The notes: a model not told the origin generated them from the sequence alone. Shown: positions 1 through 8,342, counted from the stretch's first letter. The stretch is DNA of 64,000 nucleotides from Saccharopolyspora rhizosphaerae (GCF_003931915.1 NZ_RSAA01000015.1:124001-188000), one strand, 5' to 3'. A program made the numbers and translations.

Positions 1-80
1 GAGGGGGGTGCTGCACAGCCCGCAGAAGGGTCTTGCTAAGCTTCCCTCACAACAAAGCCGGAGGGTCGGCTCTCCGGTGA

Positions 81-153
81 GGGGCTGTAGCGCAGTTGGT
101 AGCGCGTCTCGTTCGCATCGAGAAGGTCAGGGGTTCGATTCCCCTCAGCTCCA
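81..153 (+). tRNA. tRNA-Ala (anticodon CGC)
   Basis: A 73-nt cloverleaf folds with acceptor GGGGCTG paired to CAGCTCC (one G-T wobble), anticodon stem TCTCG/CGAGA, loop TTCGCAT giving anticodon CGC (reads GCG), T-loop GGTTCGATTCC and discriminator A. The CCA end is not encoded. An intrinsic terminator follows 12 nt later. Confidence 0.95.
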
Positions 154-165
154 CGTCGCATTGGG

Positions 166-201
166 AACGCCCTGCTCTACGCAGGGCGTTTTCGCTTTTT
201 T
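166..201 (+). terminator. Intrinsic terminator of tRNA-Ala
   Basis: A perfect 10-bp stem AACGCCCTGC/GCAGGGCGTT (166-175, 181-190) closes a TCTAC loop and is followed by a T-rich tail (TTCGCTTTTTT). Confidence 0.9.
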
Positions 202-850
202 CGCTCCGTCATCATGGTGGGGGAGCGACTCCCCCAGGCCCCCTGCGGTGCGGTGGTTGCTCTGGGAGGGTTTCTCGTCTTGCCGCGCGTTTCCGTTCTG
301 CGTGGTTGACCAGCGGTTCCGCCTTGTCACGGGGCTGCGCTGCCTCTTCTGCGCGGAGGCCCAGCTCAGCGCAGGGCGCTTCATCGCTTCGCCGTGATGG
401 GCGCGACTCCCCGAAGCCCCTGCGGTTCGGTGGTTGTCCTGGGCATGGCTTGTCGGCATGGGTGTGTTCCCGGTCTGGGTGTTGACCAGTGATGCTGCCT
501 TCTCGAGGTCACCACGGAGCGAGGACGGGAAACCGCCCAGCGCTGAGCAGCGCGTTCGCGATGAGCAACCGCAAGACCGCTCCGACGCGGCTTCCCGCGG
601 TGCGGTGGTTGCTCGTTGCGCTCGGGTCAGGGCGGTTTCTCTCCTCGCTTCGTCGTTCCGTGCTCGTAGGCCCTGTGGGCGCCGAGTTCGCTGCCTGGAC
701 TGGGGGAGCTTCGGGGCGGCTGCTCGCTGTGGGGGATCGTTTCCCGGTCTTGGCCTCGGGTGTGCGTCTTCTCGTCGGTGGGAGCCGGAGCCAGGGAATG
801 CGGTGCGGTGGCTGGTGCGGGTGCTGCTGGGGGCGTGGGTTTCCTGATCG
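181..850. repeat. Degenerate tandem array, about 176-bp unit, in a gene-free region
   Basis: No credible gene lies between the tRNA terminator and 1185. A diagnostic block, GCGGTGCGGTGGTTGCT, occurs at 245-261, recurs with two changes at 422-438, again exactly at 597-613, and in altered form near 800-814. Spacings are 177, 175 and about 203 bp. The first two units also share a GCAGGGCG start (181, 371), a GCGACTCCCC block and TTGACCAG (306, 482), so at least two units match along most of their length. The first unit begins inside the tRNA terminator. No function is assigned. The stretch 850-1184 holds nothing recognisable except the Shine-Dalgarno of the next gene. Confidence 0.6.
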
Positions 851-1184
851 TTGTGGGGTCTGGTCGTGGTGGCTTGGTCCGCTCCGCGGGAGTGGTTCGG
901 GTCTGTTGTTCCGTTACGCAAATCAGTAGGGTTCGGTTCACTCGAGAAATTCACCGATTTCTGCTTCCGGGTGCGAGGGCGTTCCCGGTCATCTGTCGGG
1001 TTGTGGCCTCTTCGTTGCGTTTTCGGCATCTTGTGTGCCATTTCGCGGAATGGTGAGCATCTGTGATTGATTCGCTCCTTTTGGGGGTATGGCGGATTGG
1101 TGTGGACCGGCACACTTCGGGATCGATCACGTTGGAGGATCGGCTGCCCATCGCGGTGGTCGGGTAGATCCTGGAGGTATTCGC

Positions 1185-2378
1185 ATGGTTTCTCGTCGGC
1201 GGTTTCTCGGTTATTCCGCTGCGGCCCTGACGGCGCCGTTCTGGGCCCAGGCGATCAGCGCTCCGTTCGCTTCGGCGGCGCCGGAGAGCTTGAAATTCGT
1301 GCTGCAGAACAACTCCGGTGGGCCGGCCAACGCCTACATCGCCGGGTTCTCGGACGCCGAGAAGAAGGCCGTGTTCATCAAGGCGGACGGGACGCCGTAC
1401 TTCCCCGAGGCGGGCGGCCCCGAGCCGACGCCGATCGGTGAGGACGTCGCCATCCCGGTCGACGGCACCGTCGAGGTGACCGTGCCGCGCATGTACGGCG
1501 CGAGGGTCTACTACTCGCTCAACGACACCCTGGAGTTCCAGGTCGTGCAGGGCGCTGACGGCACCACCTCGGTCGTGCACCCCAACTTCGTCTCCGACGC
1601 CGACCCGAACTTCGGCAAGGACTGGACGTTCGCGGAGTTCACCCTCAACGCCGAGCAGCTCTACGCCAACATCAGCTACGTCGACTTCGTCGCCGCCCCG
1701 ATCGGCCTGCACCTGACCACCACCGGCAGCGGTGAGCAGAGCGTCCCCGGCATGCCCACCGGCGGCATGGACAAGGTCGCCCAGAGCCTCAAGGACATGG
1801 GCGGCAACTGGAGCTCGCTCGTGCAGGAGGCCGACGGCCGGGTCGTGCGGGTGCTCAACCCGAACCACCGCGCCGGCGACTTCGAGGGCTACCTGGAGCC
1901 CTACGTCGACGAGGTCTACGCCAAGTACGCCGGCGAGTCGCTGTTCATCGACACCCAGCGCGAGGACATCGGCATCCTCGAGGGCAAGGTCGAAGGCGAC
2001 GAGCTCGTGTTCGGCGCCGAGCGCTTCGCCAAGCCGTCCTCGGTGGACATCTGGGGCTGCAACAGCGGTCCGTTCGCCAACAACCCGGAGAGCGACTCGC
2101 AGGAGCGGCTGGCGATCGTGCCGCGGCTGGCGGCGGCGTTCAACCGCACGACGCTGCTGATCAACCCGAACCAGCCGCACGAGGAAGACCCCGCGACCTT
2201 CTACCAGAACGACATCACCAACCACTACGCGCGCGTGGTGCACGAGAACCTGCCCGACGGCAAGGGGTACGCGTTCGCCTACGACGACGTGAGCTCCAAC
2301 GCCGGCGAGGACCACAGCGGCAAGGTCAACGCAGGCGACCCCGAGGTGTTCACGCTGACGCTGAACGCCCTCCGCTGA
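1185..2378 (+). CDS. GH64 beta-1,3-glucanase, Tat-exported
   Basis: A 397-residue secreted glycoside hydrolase family 64 endo-beta-1,3-glucanase of the laminaripentaose-producing type, expected to cut fungal or plant beta-1,3-glucan. The N-terminus carries a twin-arginine motif (SRRRFLGY, residues 3-10), a hydrophobic stretch and an AxA-type cleavage site near residue 31. The mature protein has the GH64 thaumatin-like fold sequence throughout. E151 and D167 are 16 residues apart, the same spacing I recall for the catalytic Glu/Asp pair of the Streptomyces matensis enzyme (E154/D170). Length is normal for a single-domain GH64 without a carbohydrate-binding module. GGAGG lies 8 nt before the ATG. 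It is monocistronic, with its own terminator. Confidence 0.9.
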   Translation: MVSRRRFLGYSAAALTAPFWAQAISAPFASAAPESLKFVLQNNSGGPANAYIAGFSDAEKKAVFIKADGTPYFPEAGGPEPTPIGEDVAIPVDGTVEVTVPRMYGARVYYSLNDTLEFQVVQGADGTTSVVHPNFVSDADPNFGKDWTFAEFTLNAEQLYANISYVDFVAAPIGLHLTTTGSGEQSVPGMPTGGMDKVAQSLKDMGGNWSSLVQEADGRVVRVLNPNHRAGDFEGYLEPYVDEVYAKYAGESLFIDTQREDIGILEGKVEGDELVFGAERFAKPSSVDIWGCNSGPFANNPESDSQERLAIVPRLAAAFNRTTLLINPNQPHEEDPATFYQNDITNHYARVVHENLPDGKGYAFAYDDVSSNAGEDHSGKVNAGDPEVFTLTLNALR

Positions 2379-2405
2379 CCGGACCGCGGACGCCTTCCTG
2401 CCGCG

Positions 2406-2446
2406 ACGGCGGCCGATCCACGGTGTGGGTCGGCCGCCGTTTTCGT
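2406..2446 (+). terminator. Terminator of the GH64 gene
   Basis: A 14-bp stem (2406-2419 with 2427-2440, one G-T pair) around a 7-nt loop, followed by a short T run, 28 bp after the stop codon. Confidence 0.75.
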
Positions 2447-2483
2447 CGGCTCAGGTCCGAGGCCCTGGTGGCGTTGCGCAAGA

Positions 2484-3320
2484 ATGACCGGCGTGGACGG
2501 TTCTGTGATCGGGGATGACGTGGCTCGCAAGCGCGGCCGCAAGCAGCAGCGCCCGGACCCGCAGGAGAGTCCGGTCGCGGAGTTCGCCTGGCGCCTGTGC
2601 GAGTTGAAGGAAGCCGCGGGCGATCCGTCCTACGACCGGATGCGCACCGAGTTCGGCGCGATGGCGTCGAAGTCGGCGCTGTCGGCCGCAGCGCGCGGCA
2701 AGGACCTGCCGTCCTGGGAGACGGCGTGGGAGTTCGCGCGCTGCCTCGCCGTCGGCGTGCTCGGTCAGGACGAGGACGCCGTGCGCCGGGAGTGGTCGCT
2801 GCGCTGGGAGGCCGCGCGCACCGCGAAGGACCCCGAACCGGACCCGCCGCAGGAGCCGTCACCGGCGGCACCGCAGGCGCGCCGGCCGAAGTGGTTGGTC
2901 GCCGCGGTCGTCGTGGTGCTCGTCGTGGCCGGCGCGGTCTGGTGGGCGTGGCCGGAGGAGCGGCCGATCCCCGGGGACGCGTCGTTGATGCTCAGCGAAA
3001 CCGTCCCGGACGGCACCGAGTTCGCGACGCGGCAGAACTTCGTCAAGACCTGGGAGGTCCGCAACGTCGGCCGGGAGCCGTGGGAGGGTCGCTACCTCGC
3101 CCAGGTGTTCCGCGAGGGCGACGCGGCCTGCGCCGCTCCGCAGCGGGTCTCCGTCGGCGACGTCGAGCCCGGCAGCACCGTCGTGCTCGCCGTCCCGGTG
3201 TTCACCGGCGAGGAGACCGGTCGGTGCAAGATCGGGTGGAAGATGGTCGACGAGGACGGTCGGCAGTACTTCCCCGAAGACCTGCGGCCCGTCTTCTTCG
3301 ACATCCAGGTCCTCCCCTGA
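2484..3320 (+). CDS. XRE-like / transmembrane / NBR1-type Ig protein
   Basis: A 278-residue protein in three parts. Residues about 30-110 resemble the helical N-terminus of actinobacterial XRE-type proteins (short helices around ALSAAARGKDLPSWET). Residues 137-156 form one transmembrane helix preceded by a proline-rich linker and an ARRPK basic stop. Residues about 160-278 match the Ig-like four-Trp domain family best known from eukaryotic NBR1 (pattern PDGTEF...F.KTWEVRNVG...W...Y). The topology predicts a cytoplasmic helix-turn-helix module and an external beta-sandwich. DNA binding is not certain because the helical module is divergent. The cargo or ligand of the Ig domain is unknown. It stands alone between the glucanase and an SDR gene. 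Confidence 0.65.
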   Translation: MTGVDGSVIGDDVARKRGRKQQRPDPQESPVAEFAWRLCELKEAAGDPSYDRMRTEFGAMASKSALSAAARGKDLPSWETAWEFARCLAVGVLGQDEDAVRREWSLRWEAARTAKDPEPDPPQEPSPAAPQARRPKWLVAAVVVVLVVAGAVWWAWPEERPIPGDASLMLSETVPDGTEFATRQNFVKTWEVRNVGREPWEGRYLAQVFREGDAACAAPQRVSVGDVEPGSTVVLAVPVFTGEETGRCKIGWKMVDEDGRQYFPEDLRPVFFDIQVLP

Positions 3321-3622
3321 CCCGCGGGACTCCCCGGCACCCCCTGTCGGCCGAGGAGTTCCCGCTCGGGTCGGCACCCACGCTAAGCCGCCGGGTGCCC
3401 GAGGTCCACGGATCAATGGACGGCTTCCCGCTCCGAGCCATTCGACGGCATCGCCGCAGGTCACGGTTTTGACCAACCGCTGCTCCTGGCCAAAAGGCCG
3501 GGTCGCCAGGCGGCCCGGAGGTCCGTGCCGACGGCCCGGGTGGAGCAGCCCTGGCAGCGGCGACTGGTCGCGACCGGTGGTCCGCCGCAGGCTGGGTGCA
3601 CGCCACCGAGGAGAGGAGCCCC
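3321..3622. other. Intergenic spacer, no gene seen
   Basis: About 300 bp with no convincing ORF. A TTGACC hexamer occurs at about 3470 but has no well-placed -10 partner. The Shine-Dalgarno of the next gene (GAGGAGAGGAG, about 3608-3618) is the only clear signal. Confidence 0.5.
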
Positions 3623-4351
3623 ATGACACGCACAGCCATCGTCACCGGCGGTTCGCGCGGCATCGGCCGCGAGATCGTCACCCGCCTCGCCGCCGACGGG
3701 TTCGCCGTCGTCGTGGGCTACGCGGGCAACGAGGAGCTCGCCGCGGCAGCCGTCCGGGAGGCCGAGGAATCCGGCGGGCGGGCGATCGCCGTGCAGGCCG
3801 ACGTCGCCGAGGAGCAGGCCGTTGCGGCGATGTTCGACGCCGCGGAGTCCGCGTTCGGCGGGGTCGACGTGGTCGCGCACGCGGCCGGGAAGATGGCGCT
3901 GTCCACCGTCGCCGACCTGGACCTCTCGGTGCTCGACGCGGTCTACCGCACCAACGTCCGGGGCACCTTCGCGGTGGCCCAGCAGGCGGCGCGCCGGATG
4001 CGCGACGGCGGAGCACTCATCACCTTCTCCAGCTCGGTCGTGGGGCTGGCGTTCCCGACCTACGCGCCCTACACGGCGAGCAAGGGAGCCGTCGAAGCGT
4101 TGACGATGGTGCTCGCCCGCGAGCTGCGCGGCCGCGACATCACCGTCAACACCGTCGCCCCCGGGCCCACGGCCACCGACCTGTTCTTCGAGGGCAAGGA
4201 CCAGGCGACGGTCGACCGGCTCGCCGCCCAACCGCCGCTGGAACGCCTCGGCACCCCGTCCGACATCGCTGCGGCGACCGCGTTCCTGGCAGGTCCCGAC
4301 GGCCGCTGGGTCAACGGCCAGGTGCTGCGCGCCAACGGCGGCATCATCTGA
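3623..4351 (+). CDS. SDR family NAD(P)-dependent oxidoreductase
   Basis: A 242-residue classical short-chain dehydrogenase. The cofactor loop TGGSRGIG is at residues 8-15. The usual NNAG is replaced by HAAG (86-89). N111, S138, Y150 and K154 (YTASK) form the catalytic tetrad. A VAPGPTATDLF segment and the C-terminal GQVLRANGGI follow the FabG-like pattern. The GSRG dinucleotide loop suggests NADP(H), but the substrate cannot be read from sequence. The ATG has a strong GAGGAGAGGAG upstream. It runs in the same direction as a second, longer SDR 69 bp downstream, and the two may act together. Confidence 0.85.
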   Translation: MTRTAIVTGGSRGIGREIVTRLAADGFAVVVGYAGNEELAAAAVREAEESGGRAIAVQADVAEEQAVAAMFDAAESAFGGVDVVAHAAGKMALSTVADLDLSVLDAVYRTNVRGTFAVAQQAARRMRDGGALITFSSSVVGLAFPTYAPYTASKGAVEALTMVLARELRGRDITVNTVAPGPTATDLFFEGKDQATVDRLAAQPPLERLGTPSDIAAATAFLAGPDGRWVNGQVLRANGGII

Positions 4352-4375
4352 GCCTCGGGCGGGCAGCGGCCGCGG

Positions 4376-4401
4376 GTAGGGTGGAAGTCAACAGCGTTGA
4401 C
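4376..4401 (+). promoter_or_regulatory. Promoter with overlapping palindromic operator
   Basis: TAGGGT (4376-4381) fits an actinobacterial -10. The perfect inverted repeat GTCAAC-AGC-GTTGAC (4387-4401) covers the expected transcription start and ends 19 bp before the GTG of the long SDR gene. The 6-3-6 symmetry suits a TetR-type dimer, and a TetR gene lies at 5429-5971. That pairing is inference. Confidence 0.5.
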
Positions 4402-4420
4402 ATCGGCCTGGAGGTGCGTG

Positions 4421-5428
4421 GTGGCGGAGGTGCTGACCGGCAGGAGCACGATCGGCGAGTGGCTGCGCCACCCCGAGGGCCGTCCGTTGATCGAGGAGCT
4501 GCTGGCCTCCTCCGGGCACACCCCCGAGGAGTTGGCACCGGTGAGCGGCATGCCGCTGGCTCAGCTGGTCGAGCTCAGCCGGGGCGCGCTGAGCCAGAAG
4601 GCCGTCGACGACCTGGTTCGGCAGGTCAACGGCGGTGTCCTGCCCGAGGTCGACCCCGCCGCGCCCGGCTGGGAGGAGCGCGTGGTGCCCGGCCGGTTCG
4701 AGGGCAAGACCGTGATCGTCACCGGTGCCGCGTCCGGCATCGGGCGCGCGACCGCCTCGCGGGTCGCGCGGGAAGGCGGCTTCGTCGTCGCCGCCGACGT
4801 CAACGCCGGCCCGCTCGAGGAGCTCGCCTCCGAACTGCCCGACGTGCTCACCGTGGCCGGTGACATCGCGCAGGCGGCCGACGTCGAGCGGATCATCGCC
4901 GCGGCCGGGCAGCACATCGACGGGCTAGCCAACGTCGCTGGTGTGATGGACGACTTCAGCCCGCTGCACGAGCTCGACGACGCGACGTGGGAACGCACCT
5001 TCCGGGTCAACGTCGACGGGCTGATGCGGTTGACCCGCGCCGCGCTGCCGTCGATGTTGGCGGCGGGCAGCGGCTCCATCGTCAACGTGGCCTCGGAAGC
5101 CGCGCTGCGCGGCAACGCCGCCGGCGTCGCCTACACCGCCTCCAAGCACGCGGTCATCGGCCTCACCCGCAACACCGCCTTCATGTACGGGCCGTCGGGG
5201 ATCCGGGTCAACGCGGTCGCCCCGGGCGGGGTGGCCACCGGCATCAGCTCGTCGGTCGACTCGATGTCGGAGTTCGGCCGCGAGCGGACCGGCGGGTTCC
5301 TCGGGCTCATGCCGCCGGTGGCGACCGCCCCGCAGCTGGCGGCCTCGATCACCTTCCTGCTCAGCGGCGACGGCGTGAACCTCAACGGCGCCGTCCTGCC
5401 CTCCGACGGCGGCTGGTCGGTGCAGTGA
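4421..5428 (+). CDS. SDR oxidoreductase with N-terminal extension
   Basis: A 335-residue protein: residues 1-93 precede a standard SDR domain (about 94-335). TGAASGIG is at 101-108, NVAG at 171-174, with S225, Y238 and K242 as catalytic residues and a C-terminal DGGW typical of the family. The extension (IGEWLRHPEGRPLIEELL... then MPLAQLVELSRGAL) looks like the small helical module I recall attached to some actinobacterial GH3 beta-glucosidases. That similarity is from memory and weak. The start is taken at GTG 4421, 6 nt after GGAGG; a TTG at 4397 lies upstream of the ribosome site and is unlikely. The gene sits behind a palindromic operator and ends back to back with the TetR gene. The substrate is unknown. 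Confidence 0.8.
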   Translation: MAEVLTGRSTIGEWLRHPEGRPLIEELLASSGHTPEELAPVSGMPLAQLVELSRGALSQKAVDDLVRQVNGGVLPEVDPAAPGWEERVVPGRFEGKTVIVTGAASGIGRATASRVAREGGFVVAADVNAGPLEELASELPDVLTVAGDIAQAADVERIIAAAGQHIDGLANVAGVMDDFSPLHELDDATWERTFRVNVDGLMRLTRAALPSMLAAGSGSIVNVASEAALRGNAAGVAYTASKHAVIGLTRNTAFMYGPSGIRVNAVAPGGVATGISSSVDSMSEFGRERTGGFLGLMPPVATAPQLAASITFLLSGDGVNLNGAVLPSDGGWSVQ

Positions 5429-5971
5429 TCACGGTGTGAGCAGCTGCTGCAGCAGCGCGCCGTAGCGCTCGACCAGCCCCGACCGGTCCTCGGCCAAGCT
5501 CTGGTCCCCGACGACCCACAGCGCGTAGAGCAGGCCGCCGACCAGCGCGGCGGCCGAGCGGGCCCGCTCCTCGGCGTCGGCGCCGCTCATCCGCGCCCGC
5601 AGCGGTCGCACGAACGAGTTCTCGTGGGTGTCGCGCAGGCGCGCGGCGATCTGCGGGTTGCCGCTGCCCTGCACCATCGCCAGGTAGATCGCGCGACTGC
5701 GGGAGTCGGAGTCGAGCAGCACCTCGACGAACCGCGTGCCCAGCTCCGCCAGCGGCACGTCCAGCAGCGGCTCGTCGTCGATGCTCAGGTGCATGGTGTC
5801 CAGGAACAGCAGTTCCTTGCTGCCGAAGTGCCGGATCACCAGCGCCGGGTCGGTCTCGGCCAGGGAAGCGATGTCGCGCACCGAGGTGTGGGCGTAGCCG
5901 CGCTCGGTGAACAGCCGGGTCGCGGCGCCGCGGATCGCCTCGCGCGTCTGGGAACCGGACCTCCTGGCCAT
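5429..5971 (-). CDS. TetR family transcriptional regulator
   Basis: A 180-residue TetR repressor. An N-terminal helix-turn-helix spans about residues 9-55 (AATRLFTERGYAHTSVRDIA ... IRHFGSKELLF), followed by an all-helical ligand domain. The start is placed at ATG 5971 (MARRSGSQTRE), because the region upstream reads through the promoter of the divergent methyltransferase. It converges with the long SDR gene: the two stop codons abut exactly (TGA TCA, 5426-5431). The likely targets are the palindrome at 4387-4401 and the 76-bp divergent region. The ligand is unknown. Confidence 0.85.
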   Translation of the reverse strand: MARRSGSQTREAIRGAATRLFTERGYAHTSVRDIASLAETDPALVIRHFGSKELLFLDTMHLSIDDEPLLDVPLAELGTRFVEVLLDSDSRSRAIYLAMVQGSGNPQIAARLRDTHENSFVRPLRARMSGADAEERARSAAALVGGLLYALWVVGDQSLAEDRSGLVERYGALLQQLLTP

Positions 5972-6047
5972 GCGCTGAAGGATATCCGCGAACGGCCTCC
6001 GTCCCCGTAGCATCGACGCACGGGGACCTCCGAGGACAGGGGGAGCG

Positions 6048-6827
6048 GTGGAGATCGACGTCAACACGCCGCAGTCGGCGCGGATCTGGAACTACTGGCT
6101 CGGTGGCAAGGACAACTACGCGGTCGACCGCGAAGCCGGGGACGCCGTGCTCGCGCACATCCCGGACATCCCGGAGGGTGCCCGCGCCGAGCGCGCGTTC
6201 CTGGTGCGGGTGGTGCGCCACCTGGTCGAGGTGGAGGGGGCCCGGCAGTTCCTCGACATCGGCACCGGGCTGCCGACCGCCAACAACACGCACGAGGTGG
6301 CGCAGCGGCTGGCCCCGGAGAGCCGCATCGTGTACGTCGACAACGACCCGATCGTGCTCGCGCACGCCCGCGCGCTGCTGACCAGCACCGCGGAGGGCAG
6401 GACCGACTACCTCCACGCGGACCTGCGGCAGCCGCAAGAGATCCTGGAGGCCGCCCAGCGCTCGCTGGACTTCAGCAAGCCCATCGGGCTGATGCTGCTG
6501 GGCGTGGTCAACCACGTGATGGACGACGACGAGGCTTACCCGGTGGTGCGCGAGCTGGTCGACGCGATGCCGCCCGGCAGCTTCCTGGTGCTGACCCACT
6601 CGACCGCCGAGGTGCACGGCGAGCGGATGCTGCGCGCGATGCGCGAGACCACCGAGCGCGGCGGCACCCCGATCCGGGCGCGCACCGCGGTCGAGATCGA
6701 AGGCTTGTTCGCCGGGGCGACGCTGCTGGAGCCGGGCGTGGTCAGCTGCTCGCAGTGGCGACCGGACGTCACCGGCGAGACACCGGAGCCCGTCTACCTC
6801 TTCGGCGGCGTCGGCCGCATCGGCTGA
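6048..6827 (+). CDS. SAM-dependent methyltransferase, DUF574 family
   Basis: A 259-residue member of the Methyltransf_19 (DUF574) family, which is abundant in filamentous actinomycetes. The N-terminal NTPQSARIWNYWLGGKDNY block is its hallmark. The SAM-binding loop is FLDIGTGLPT, followed by YVDNDPIVLAHA (acidic ribose-binding region) and a LLGVVNHVMDD segment. Methyl acceptors of this family are largely unknown. The GTG start is preceded by GGGGGAG. It is divergent from the TetR gene with 76 bp between starts, so the regulator may control it. Confidence 0.85.
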   Translation: MEIDVNTPQSARIWNYWLGGKDNYAVDREAGDAVLAHIPDIPEGARAERAFLVRVVRHLVEVEGARQFLDIGTGLPTANNTHEVAQRLAPESRIVYVDNDPIVLAHARALLTSTAEGRTDYLHADLRQPQEILEAAQRSLDFSKPIGLMLLGVVNHVMDDDEAYPVVRELVDAMPPGSFLVLTHSTAEVHGERMLRAMRETTERGGTPIRARTAVEIEGLFAGATLLEPGVVSCSQWRPDVTGETPEPVYLFGGVGRIG

Positions 6828-6989
6828 CGCGGGAGCTGCTTCCGATCGGAGGAGGAGTGCGCCTCGAGCAGAAGAACATCTTTCGCCAACAGCGATGATG
6901 TGCGGGAGTATCTTGCTCAGATGGTGGCCGTCTGTGCAATTCTTGTTGTGAGCGCGAGATCCGCGCACACGCAGCAGGGAGGCCGGACC

Positions 6990-8342
6990 ATGACCGTTCA
7001 GCACGAGACCGCTTCGACCGCAGTCCCTGCCCCACGCGAGGGCACCGACCCGGTAGCCGCCCTCAAGGCGCAGGTCACCGGTGACCTGATGGACATCGTC
7101 GTGGACCTCGACGCCGGCGAGGGCTGCCGGCTGCGCGACGCGCGCGACGGCACCGAGTACCTCGACATGACGATGTTCTTCAGCTCCGCACCGCTCGGGC
7201 ACGGGCATCCCGGCCTGCGCACGCCGGAGTTCGAGGCCGCGCTGCTGCGCGCCTCCCGCGTCAAACCGTCCAACCCCGACTTCGCCACCGAGGAGCAGGC
7301 CCGGTTCGCGGAGACCTTCCAGCGCGTGGTCGGCATCGCCGAACTGCCGCTGCTGTTCTTCATCGACGGCGGCGCGCTCGCCGTGGAGAACGCGCTCAAG
7401 GTCGCCTTCGACTGGAAGACCAAGGTCAACGGGCGGCGCGGGATCGCGGTGCGCGGCAGCCGGGTGATGCACCTCGAGAAGGCCTTCCACGGGCGCAGCG
7501 GGTACACGCTGTCGCTGACCAACACCGATCCGGCCAAGATCCGCGACTACCCGATGTTCGACTGGCCCCGGATCCCCAGTCCGGCTGTGGAACCCGGCGA
7601 GCGCTGGGCGAGTGCTGAGCTGCTGCCCGAGGAGGTTCACGCGCTGGAGGTCGCCGAGGCCGCGCTGCGCCGGTACGGCGCGGAGATCGCCTGCTTCGTC
7701 TACGAACCGGTCCAGGGCGAGGGCGGCGACCGGCACTTGCGTCCGCAGTTCCTGCAGGCCGTGCAGCGGTTGTGCGTCGAGCACGACGTGCTCACCGTGG
7801 CCGACGAGGTGCAGACGGGCGCGCTGACCGGCCAGGCCTGGGCCCACCAGGCGTTGGGCCTCGAGCCCGACCTCGTCGCGTTCGGCAAGCGGATGCAGGT
7901 CTGCGGCGTGATGGGTGGGCGCCGGGTGCTCGAGGTGGCCGACAACGCCTTCCGCGAGCCCAGCCGGATCAGCTCCACCTGGGGTGGCTCGCTGACCGAC
8001 ATGGTCCGCGCGACCCGGATCCTGGAGATCATCGAGTCCGAGGACCTCTTCGCGCACAGCCGCGCGATGGGTGAACTCCTGGTGGGTGAGCTGCGTGACC
8101 TCGCAGCGGAGTTCCCGGGCGTGGTCCACTCGCCGCGCGGTCGAGGGCTGATGTGCGCCATCAGCTTCCGCGACCCGCAGTTGCGCGGCCGCGCCTGGGA
8201 GGTCGCCCGGTCGCAGCACCGGACCCTCTTCCTCCCGTCGGGCCCGGACTCGCTGCGGGCGCGTCCTCCGCTCTCCGCGCGGCCGGAGGAGGTCCTCGAC
8301 GCCGTCGCCGCACTGCGGAAGACCCTCGCCTCGCTCGCCTGA
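6990..8342 (+). CDS. lat: L-lysine 6-transaminase
   Basis: A 450-residue PLP-dependent class III aminotransferase. It moves the epsilon-amino group of lysine to 2-oxoglutarate, giving 2-aminoadipate 6-semialdehyde (EC 2.6.1.36), which enters lysine breakdown or alpha-aminoadipate supply for beta-lactams. K300 in VAFGKRMQVCG is the PLP lysine, the same number I recall for the M. tuberculosis enzyme. DEVQTG (D272) binds the cofactor pyridine, and FIDGGALAVENALKVAFDWK-type sequence marks this subfamily. ATG follows a weak AGGGAGG. No piperideine-6-carboxylate dehydrogenase or beta-lactam gene lies nearby, so a catabolic or stress role is more likely here. A hairpin terminator follows. Confidence 0.92.
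   Translation: MTVQHETASTAVPAPREGTDPVAALKAQVTGDLMDIVVDLDAGEGCRLRDARDGTEYLDMTMFFSSAPLGHGHPGLRTPEFEAALLRASRVKPSNPDFATEEQARFAETFQRVVGIAELPLLFFIDGGALAVENALKVAFDWKTKVNGRRGIAVRGSRVMHLEKAFHGRSGYTLSLTNTDPAKIRDYPMFDWPRIPSPAVEPGERWASAELLPEEVHALEVAEAALRRYGAEIACFVYEPVQGEGGDRHLRPQFLQAVQRLCVEHDVLTVADEVQTGALTGQAWAHQALGLEPDLVAFGKRMQVCGVMGGRRVLEVADNAFREPSRISSTWGGSLTDMVRATRILEIIESEDLFAHSRAMGELLVGELRDLAAEFPGVVHSPRGRGLMCAISFRDPQLRGRAWEVARSQHRTLFLPSGPDSLRARPPLSARPEEVLDAVAALRKTLASLA

Noticed and set aside
145-1113. A 322-codon minus-strand frame in the first kilobase
   Set aside because: The product is Arg/Thr/Pro/Ser low-complexity, has no ribosome site, and runs through the tRNA terminator and the degenerate repeat array.
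3465-3500. TTGACC at about 3470 as a promoter for the first SDR
   Set aside because: No -10-like hexamer lies at a suitable distance.
4397-4420. TTG start at 4397 for the long SDR
   Set aside because: It lies inside the palindromic operator and upstream of the GGAGG ribosome site that fits GTG 4421.
5382-8219. A 945-codon minus-strand frame across the methyltransferase and lat
   Set aside because: It spans three well-supported genes in shadow frames and has no recognisable domain; long open frames are expected at this GC content.
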